Below, piece by piece: positions 56,170-64,000 of a DNA stretch of 64,000 bases. The stretch covers positions 496,001 through 560,000 of the forward strand of contig JAPFQT010000086.1 of NCBI GenBank assembly GCA_027627225.1, given 5' to 3'. How positions within the stretch are numbered: position 1 is the stretch's first letter; each line of letters starts with the position of its first letter. Source of the stretch: Congeria kusceri. Taxonomy: Eukaryota > Mollusca > Bivalvia > Myida > Dreissenidae. Under the pieces are notes generated by a model. That model worked only from the letters and a program-made list of their open reading frames with translations, was not told where the DNA came from and did no database searches. The translations under genes and the position numbers were made by a program.

Positions 56170-57120
56170 GGGCTACAAGTACAAGTCAATGTTGGTAAAG
56201 AAGAATGGAAGTTTCATGTTGATGATCTCAAAGCTGTAAAGTTTCACCAAGATTGATCAAGAACTTTAGAAAATATGCCAGGAATACAAAACTTTAAAGC
56301 AAATTGTATTTTAAGCTCTTGTGGCCATTTTGTGCAGTGAGGCGGAACCATTTGAATCACTTTGATACAGGACAACTAAACAAAAATTGGTGTGAAATTA
56401 ATTGAAAATCTAGCAATAGGTCTAGAAGACTTCGCGTTTAGACATATTTAAATTTGTAGCTCTTTCAGCCATCTTGTGCATGTATTGGAACCATTTTCAC
56501 AAGTTTGGTAGAGGACCATCCAAGGAACATTTCTGTAGAGTTTCATCAAGATTGACTTAGAACTTTTGAAAATATGACAGGAAAACAAAACTTTAACAAA
56601 TATTCTATTTTTAGCTCTAGTGGCCATTTTGAGCAGTGAGGCGGAACCATTTGAATAAGATTGGTAGAGTGTAAAGTTTCATCAGGATTAATCAAGAACT
56701 TTAGAAAATATGACAGGAATACAAAAGTTTAACGCAAATTTTATTTTTAGCTCTAGTGGCCATTTTGTGCAGTGAGGCAGAACCATTTGAATAAGTTTGG
56801 TAGAGGAACACTAAACGAACATTTGTGTAAATAATTTGAAAATCTATCCATAGGTTTAGAAGAAAATGGCATTGAGACATAATTCTATTTTAAGCTCTGG
56901 TGGCCATCTTGTGCAGTGAAGTGAAACCATTTTTACAGGTTTGGTAGAGGACCATCCAAGGAACATTTCTACAAAGTTTCATGAAGATTGACAAAGATTT
57001 TTTTTAAATATGACAGGAATACAAAACTTTAATGCAAAATGTGAACGACATCGCAACGCCCGCCCAAACGACCGGTTTTTCGCTAATCCATAAGCCTAGA
57101 TTTGTTGTTAAAAAATCTGG
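56170..57120 (+). repeat. tandem core units of an unbounded cored element
   Basis: Four to five imperfect units of about 190 bp share tttagctctagtggccattt, tgtgcagtgaggcggaacca, tttggtagaggaccatccaa and gaaaatatgacaggaataca. The 3' border is likely ttgttaaaaaatctggctaa at 57108-57120. The 5' border was not found. Confidence 0.6.
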
Positions 57121-57313
57121 CTAAAAATTATAGTTTTGTCAATTGAGTTTTGTCAATTGTTCGAAGAAACATGGCCATCACATTAAACAATGATTCAATA
57201 TTAATTATTTGCAATTCTTACATGATACTCAATAATGTTTCTATAGACAAAGAACAAAATTAAAGTTGTTAAACTACCCAATAAACAATGCAAAAAGTAA
57301 TTTTCGCATGTTC

Positions 57314-57440
57314 GTTGTTTATCGACCAATAAACAACTCTTTGTTGTTCTGATGTGCGGCTATTAAACCACTCAGAACAACGACCTCGTGGTTTAATTCC
57401 TATGGAACTCCAAATTGTTGTTTATTGGCCAATAAACAAT
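57314..57440. repeat. foldback element inside duplication copy B
   Basis: The right palindrome (half-site TTGTTTATTGG, 57418-57439) is perfect here, whereas copy A has one mismatch. Otherwise it equals the element at 41564-41694, minus a four-base deletion (tatgcatcag against tatg). Confidence 0.75.
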
Positions 57441-58503
57441 AGAAAATTGAAAATTATTTCTTTAAAAAAAAAAAAATCACTTTAAAGCAATCCTGTTAGC
57501 CTTTAATAGTCCAAGTGCTGACAAAAGCTTATTTCATCTTAACTAACTGCTAGAACATTCCTGGAAATCATTCTATGTTTGGAGATGGGCTCTGCTTTGT
57601 TATGGTCTACAAACTTCACATTTTGGAGCAATGTCTGTAATATCTCTGCTCTCTGTATATTTTTAAAACGAAATATTCTAAAAATAATTCTAAAGAGTTA
57701 ATCCAACAATCAGAACGTAGATTAAGACATAATCATATCCTATTTCCTTGCTTTTCATGAAGATATGACAATAACAAATATGTTATCATTTCATATGCTT
57801 AAAAATCAACACCTTTGGTTCCTGGCAAAAATGTCATGAAAACTTCTTTGTAAAGATCTGTGAACATAATCTTCAGCATTAACGCAATTAATATCATTAA
57901 TAAATATGAATGAATGGGTAAAACCAATCCCTCAAGGGATTTTATTTGTTACAAACTAGAAACGGGTCCACATACATGGATACCTCCATCTATGCAGCCT
58001 TTCTACACGGCGCCGCTTTGTGTGTATGCATACAAATCATTTTGCAAAAGATAAATTGTCCTTTTATAATGTACTTTCTGCTAATATATTATCATATTCT
58101 GTGAAATAAGTTGAGGTATTACAAAATAATTTAAGTCCTGACAAATAATCAACAAATGGTAGTATTCAAAACTTTTGTGCAATTATGAGTTATGGTTCTT
58201 GTATGCTTTACTTACACTTGCGATCGTAAATCATTCTGTGCAGAATAAACAGAAAGCCTATAATCATTTTTAGACTGTTGGCAGAAGCCAACAATCTTTT
58301 AAGAGGGTAATTTGCAAAACAGGCATAGTGAAAAACAACTTCTCTTTGCAGGCTACAAGTCAGTTTATAAAAACCTGAAAAGATCCTTCTTCAAAACAGC
58401 AAAAATTCAAGAATGTTTTGTTAACTTTTTATTATTTAAGATAATGTATTTCAGGTGTATTTTAATGTGTATATCATGTGATTTATTACAATTACAGTGT
58501 CTA

Positions 58504-59119
58504 GACAAGATTCTGTGTTTGATAAACACACGTGCCCTCGATTGATGCTGGGTAGCCCATTTCTTAATCCAGATTAGGTCAAGGTCAAATTGAGGTTGGG
58601 TAATATGGGTGGATGGGAAACGGTCATAAGTAAAAACTGTGTAAATATCCAAGTGTTGTAGTAAGCGGTGTTGGTGCTAGACAAAACAGTAAAATCTAGT
58701 TAACCAAGAAATGGCACTTTTAATTATTCTAAGTGCAAATTAGGTCAAGGTCAAAGTGAGGTTGGGTGATAAGGGTGGATTGGGAATGGTCATAAGTAAC
58801 AACTGTGTAAATATCTAAGTGTAGTAGTAAGTGGTGCTGCTGCTAAACGAAACGGTAAAATCTAGTTAACCAAGAAATGGCACTTTTGAATCATTATAAT
58901 TCCAAATTAGGTCAAGGTCAAAGTAAGGGTGGGTGATATGGGTGGATAGGGAATGGTCATTAGCAACAACTGTGTAAGTATCAAAGTGTATAGTAAGCGG
59001 TGTTGGTGCTAGACGAAACAGTAAAATCTACTTAACCTTGTCACGGACAGAAGGACGGAAGGAAGGAGGGACAGGATGATCAATATATGCCTTCTTCATC
59101 AAGTTGCCGGGGGCATAAA
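58504..59119 (+). mobile_element. Helentron/DINE-like element (TATGCCCCC type), copy 3
   Basis: acaagattct, perfect hairpin GTGTTT-GAT-AAACAC (58515-58529), three core units (aagcggtgttggtgctagac near 58662, changed near 58828 and 58995), an acggacagaaggacggaagg run, and the end ccgggggcataaaa. Confidence 0.7.
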
Positions 59120-59200
59120 AACAGTCAATTCATTAAGAAAGTCCACTAACCCCGGAAGAAAAACAGTCAATTCATTAAAAATGTCCATTAAATTAAGACG
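59117..59200 (+). repeat. short two-copy duplication
   Basis: aaacagtcaattcattaa + gaaagtcca occurs at 59119-59148 and again at 59161-59188, joined by ctaaccccggaag. It abuts the 3' end of the cored element. Confidence 0.7.
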
Positions 59201-59739
59201 CCTCATCTGTTACTTTTCACTAATTGTGAAAGTGTTATTTCTCGTTACCAATTCTTATTCTGAATATTCTGACAACCAATCGCTGTAATGTGTTAATTTT
59301 AAACTGCAGTATGAAAAATCTCAAGCACGCATCGTATGATCTACTTTTGATTCAGTAGGCTACGAATCACTTACAATCGATGCTCCTAACTACCACGCTT
59401 TATCGATTATTCTGCATGGCTCGTTGCTGACTGACTTGCTAACTGGCATTTATATAATTCAGTTTGCATTCGATAACTGGCTTGAAAATTATATATTCGT
59501 TACTTACAAATACATATTGCATTGCAAATACATGTCGTATAACAAATACATGTCGTATATACTATTAAATAGGAAGCCATATTATTAAGTTTAAAGGTAG
59601 GAAAATAAAATTCATTCAAACAAATGTTTCATGTTTTAGCAAAATGTACTCATAATTCACATGATTTGTATTTCTGCCAAATTGAAAATTCCTGCATGCA
59701 TTACAATATTATGCTCTCGACAATTATTTGACCTTTTAC

Positions 59740-60015
59740 CTTAATTAGTGACCTTGAAGTTTCAGCTACAGACCTGGTTCTTAAATGCCATATGTCGCCT
59801 CATAATGCTTATCACTTCTGCCAAGAAATTTGAAAATGCTTCCATGCCAGGCAAAATTATACTTCGGTCAAAGTCAATGACTGAAACTCTTATATTTGAC
59901 CTTCAAGTGTAACCTTAACCTTGGACCAAAGGACCTGGTTGTTGCACACCATATACTGTCTCATAATGCTTATCCCAGTTGAAAGCTTTTGTTAAAGGGA
60001 CTATCAACAGCTAAC
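59740..60015 (+). repeat. diverged TGACCTTGACCT-type repeat copies
   Basis: gtgaccttgaagtttcagct, acagacctggttctta, gcctcataatgcttatcact and then a second run with gaccttcaagtgtaacctta and catatactgtctcataatgc. Same family as 3711 and 25030. It is followed by ttaaagggactatcaacag, a possible inverted-repeat element end. Confidence 0.55.
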
Positions 60016-60019
60016 ACAG

Positions 60020-63000
60020 AATTATATTTTCAAAAATAACATCATATTTTAAGAAGTATTTATTAAACGAATGGTTCACACATGCCGGGTCTCGGTTTTA
60101 AAACCAAAGAGTAAAATATTATTTTTCATGATAGTAACAAGTTGACACGTTTTGAAGGCGCGTTAAAATGTAGTAGTAGTAATAAAATCGATATGATTAA
60201 AATGTACATTAAATAGTGCTATGTATATGTGCACCATTGATAACTGTACAGTAGCGTGGAAAGGTTTAAATTGAAAAGCGCAATTTGGTAGCAGTTAGTT
60301 TAATCCTGCTGAAACCATGTATCGAAAGACAATTTTTTGGCATTGAATCTTTTTTTGGGGGCGCAGCTGGGCGAATTTTCTTGTGCACGAGAATTTTAGT
60401 GAATGCAAACTTACAATACTGGTTCAATGTCTACCAATAATTGTTGCATAATATTTTTGATTAAAATTTACCGAATTGTTTACATAACCGGTTAACACAA
60501 AGTCATAAACATATCCTCGACCTACACTCTAGAACTTAGGCTAATTATATACATATTTTCTCATTGTATGTCATGAACAGAATGTTATTTACATTCACAT
60601 CAACAAAATAACTATTTTGTTAAGCCTATTGGCATGCTCTATTCATATCAATTGTACCACTGACTGGGATCTTGGTTACACAAGAAATGACCACGGGACG
60701 ATCTTTGGCAATGGTTGTCGGGACAAAATTTCCTTAACGGGACAAACACAATGTCACATTGAGAACGTTTTTAAAATGGTATATGGAAGTTATATGTTCA
60801 ATTGTTAAGCATATTGTGCATTGGGACTATGTACTGAAACATTGGTGTACATTACATATGAAAAATATTATATATTTCTCTGGATTAAATGACAACTTAA
60901 TGCTTAATGGATGTGTAGATTTAATATTAATAATATGAAAACATGTGTTCAAAATATCTATAAACGTTATTAAAGTCTTAGACAGATGTATGATGACACA
61001 TTTTAAGCTCAAACCGTGTCCATTGCTTTTCTTACCCAGATCCAAGACAATGGGTCCATTGTTCCCTAGAGTGAGTTCAACACGCTCCAGATCATTCTAA
61101 AAATAGCGCGCATTTTGCAGGGTATAGCAATATACATGTGTCAATTAGCTTTCAAAGAATCATAAGCCCGAATATTTGAATAAATGGGGAATTTATATTT
61201 ATAAACTTTTTATGCATGTTAATTTGAATTGCGGTTGCGTTTTGGTAAAAATTATTTACAATTGCACATTTCTATCAACATCTCCAGTAGATGTTATTCA
61301 ATATATAAAAATATATTGCATCTTTATAAAATGTGGTGAAAGAAGTCTCGGAATACGTCGAAATGTTATTTATGTTACTTTTACTACTTTACTTTACATT
61401 TGCCTAGCATAAATACATTATTCGCAATACTTATTATACACAGGAACCCTTGAAACATCATATTCCCACCGTGTACAATTGTAAATCGCCATAGTCATGA
61501 AATTTTATGTTTGTGTTATCAAAACTGAAGTCATCATTATATCAAATGCGCTGAATGTTCTTTGAATATTGCTTTTCTTTGGGATACGCAGTGTAAATGC
61601 TTATTTGACATCTAATAGATAAATATTGTATTAGATAACTATTAAAAATGAACGTATGGTATATTACTTGTAAATATATACACCTGTCTGATACATACTA
61701 ATTTTCATTCATGCCAGCAATTATTTTCTTACACTGCTAATTTGTTAAAATGGCCAAACAATATGGAGCTGTATGATTGGTTTATTCAAGGTATAGATAT
61801 TAATAATAATTGAATTCATCTCAAATTAATTTTGGGGTCCTAGATGTTTTCTTAGTGTCCAAAAATCTGGGTTACGAAAAGTCTCCTTACATAGGTCAGA
61901 ACCAAAAAATCAGGGGTCTGAGAAGTTACATAACCGATCATCTTGGCCCTCTGTTATGTTAAAGGTAAAAATGATATCTCAATATTAATTTCAACACCTT
62001 TGTCTGTTTTAAAGACATTTCTTGTTTCTTATATATTACTTCTACTAGAAAAATATATTAATATACCGTAATTTAATATGTATCTATATATTTACAGGAA
62101 ATGCTGTCGATATGCCCCCTTTAAAATCTTTGTGTGACAGAAATCAGCAATATGTTACTATGCTACAGTGACCAATGGCACATAATTACACTATAGTAGA
62201 TTGAACCTATTTATTTTAGGCCAGAGTTTGTTAATTTCTTGGTTCTCTGACATTTTTGGAAAAGTGTCTGGTTGGAGGAGGGTAAAAAAAAAAAAAAAAA
62301 ACCCACAGAATTGAGTAAATTAATGACTAGAATTTCACAAATGGAAACGGGCTTTGATATTAAAATCTTTATGCATTAATACTTACAAAAATCATATTAC
62401 ACAACATTAACTTAATCACTACATGATAACCATGACATGAATATTTTTTTTGCATTTCGGATAAAAGATTGAAACCCTTTCACAAGGTCATTGTAATGAT
62501 ACCGGTCGTCTGGTCTATTCCATCGGCCTGTTTCTATACGTAATCTATGAGATGAAACACATAATTTTTTAATTCAAATTTTTTTGCAGTTAACTATAAC
62601 GTGTGGTCTTTATGAATGATACTAATTATGGTGACAGCTGATTTAGAGGTTTCGCGAAGTCTGATATATGAACACGAATGCGGGCTAAAAAACTAACTTT
62701 AGAATGTAACCTACAGCACTAGACAGATATGCTTAAAATGAAAGCGATGTATTTGGATTGATTTTTATATCGATCAGGATCTAAATAAAATTTAGAAAAT
62801 TTTTAGAATAGTGGAAGATACTGTTGGATTTGTCGACCAAATATTCAGAAATCAAGTGCATTTTTTATTCGTACAATATCAACTTCTGAGACTTCTGATT
62901 GGGTAGGTTTAATCTAAAAAGTCTTTTAAATATAAATCTTAGCATCATAAAGTTAATATAGATCTATATTTTTTATCCCCCCCCCCCCCACCATCAATGC

Positions 63001-64000
63001 GGTGGGGGCATATTGTGTTGGCCCTATCCGATACTGTTCTGTTCGCGCTACGCCACTACAGTAATCAAAGGTTAGCTATGTGACGTAATGGAATCATCAC
63101 AATTTTTGGAAAATAACTTCTGACGTAGTTCAGAAAGAATCTTCAATCTTGAAAATACAAACACGATTCAATGTGTTAGACATCATGAAAAAAATGTTTT
63201 CGACGGAAGTGTAAGCAAGAGAGTATTATAAATCTAAAGAAGAAAAATATGGAGTATAATGCCTACTGTACGGTATGTACACATGTGTCCTGTTTTAAAT
63301 ACGTTGTATTTCTAGCAACATCGTGAAAAAATGGAATGTGGCAGTGCTGGTAAATACCGTATTTTGGGCTAGGAAAATCACATCATTGGAAAGAGTGTCA
63401 AACTAGTATAGTGTGTTATGATTATTTTCAAATCGAACATCAGTTGATCCAATACATGTTGTATTATTGAAATATCAAATCAGGTAAGATTTTTTATTTG
63501 CTATTAGATCTAATGCATGTGTAGAAAGTATTTACTTTCAAATATAAGCCGATAATGCTAAAAATGGTAGAGTCATCTGCTAGCAATGCTCTTAATTGTT
63601 TTATTTAGTAGTAATAACAAAAACTGAACGACATGGTTGAATGCGTGTTAACAGTCGTGTTCTGTTGGATGACTGGTGTTAAGTGAATTAACAAAAGACG
63701 GTAAACTGCAAGTGCAGCGACATCATTGAGGCACGAATGACAAGTTGCTTACTAATCAATTAAGAATTTCACTTAAAAGCCAATTTCCCTGTGATACAGC
63801 CGCCGCCACCAAAAGTAACACCTATACGTCGCCTTTTCAGGCAACACAAAAATAATGTGATGGAAATAATGAAAACCAAACAATTAACTAGGAAGGATGG
63901 TCAAAGTTCACGATATGTGACAAATTGTGTTAAAAATCGGCTACGGAGCAACGAATAACAAACTTATGTTGTCAGATCATACGCAACTTACGAGTATCTT
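60020..64000. other. unassigned AT-rich intergenic stretch
   Basis: No supported gene or splice pair. Patterns noted are a G/C-run end (ttatcccccccccccccca ... gcggtgggggcata, 62970-63011) like a cored-element terminus without a body, and a poly(A) run at 62285-62301. Confidence 0.45.

Larger units (their letters stand above)
55675..57955 (+). repeat. segmental duplication, copy B (with a 1.3-kb insertion)
   Basis: The sequence matches copy A (41217-42165) at 55675-55830 and again at 57121-57955. Between them 1.3 kb has been inserted after ttatattatta, and atta also precedes tagttttgtc at the far side. Copy B in addition keeps about 75 bases (57578-57655, tttggagatgggctctgctt and following) that copy A lacks. 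Confidence 0.8.

Noticed and set aside
62285..62301. Poly(A) run as a retrocopy tail
   Set aside because: No gene-like or LINE/SINE sequence precedes it and no target duplication was seen.

Overview
This 64 kb window is AT-rich, gene-poor nuclear DNA of an invertebrate, most likely a bivalve mollusc. The grounds are split genes with GT-AG introns, a RING-less B-box/coiled-coil/beta-propeller gene of a type expanded in bivalves, and a dense load of interspersed repeats of the kinds known from bivalve genomes. There is no operon structure and nothing prokaryotic. Species assignment is not possible from the sequence alone.

Genes with convincing exon structure cluster between 34 and 50 kb. On the minus strand, 38120-34486 is a three-exon TRIM-like gene (tandem B-boxes, coiled coil, C-terminal propeller; 566 aa; no RING). 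Its upstream region carries two CACGTG boxes 16 bp apart. At 46.4-46.8 kb a CCAAT-rich interval separates a head-to-head pair: a minus-strand gene for a 107-aa protein with one C2H2 zinc finger, and a plus-strand six-exon gene whose last exons resemble a BEN domain. The BEN-like model breaks frame at two otherwise consensus splice junctions. Isolated exon-like segments lie at 10.6 kb (minus) and 14.5 kb (plus).

The rest is mostly transposable-element material. (1) At least ten elements share one architecture: a start near ACAAGA/ACTAGA, a short 5' hairpin, a subterminal repeat that recurs inverted at the other end, a core of 121-170 bp tandem units, a 3' hairpin, and an A-rich end. I infer that they are Helentron/DINE-like or 'pearl'-like non-autonomous elements. 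They lie at 6.0, 7.5-9.0, 22.9, 26.2, 26.9, 28.5, 37.0, 39.7, 51.3, 53.4 and 58.5 kb. (2) TTAA-flanked terminal-inverted-repeat elements, one family of which carries a tRNA-like unit with pol III A and B boxes. (3) A PIF/Harbinger-like MITE with a TAA duplication and a hAT-like element. (4) A tRNA-derived SINE with a perfect 12-bp target duplication, plus other copies. (5) A decayed LINE at 31.6-33.6 kb and a decayed integrase-core gene at 5.4-5.7 kb. (6) Foldback elements with a palindrome at each end, in four places. (7) A segmental duplication (41.2-42.2 versus 55.7-58.0 kb) in which one copy has been interrupted by later insertions.

The first 31 kb and the last 5 kb hold no gene I can support apart from the two isolated exon candidates. 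Intervals labelled as unassigned were read and gave nothing reliable.
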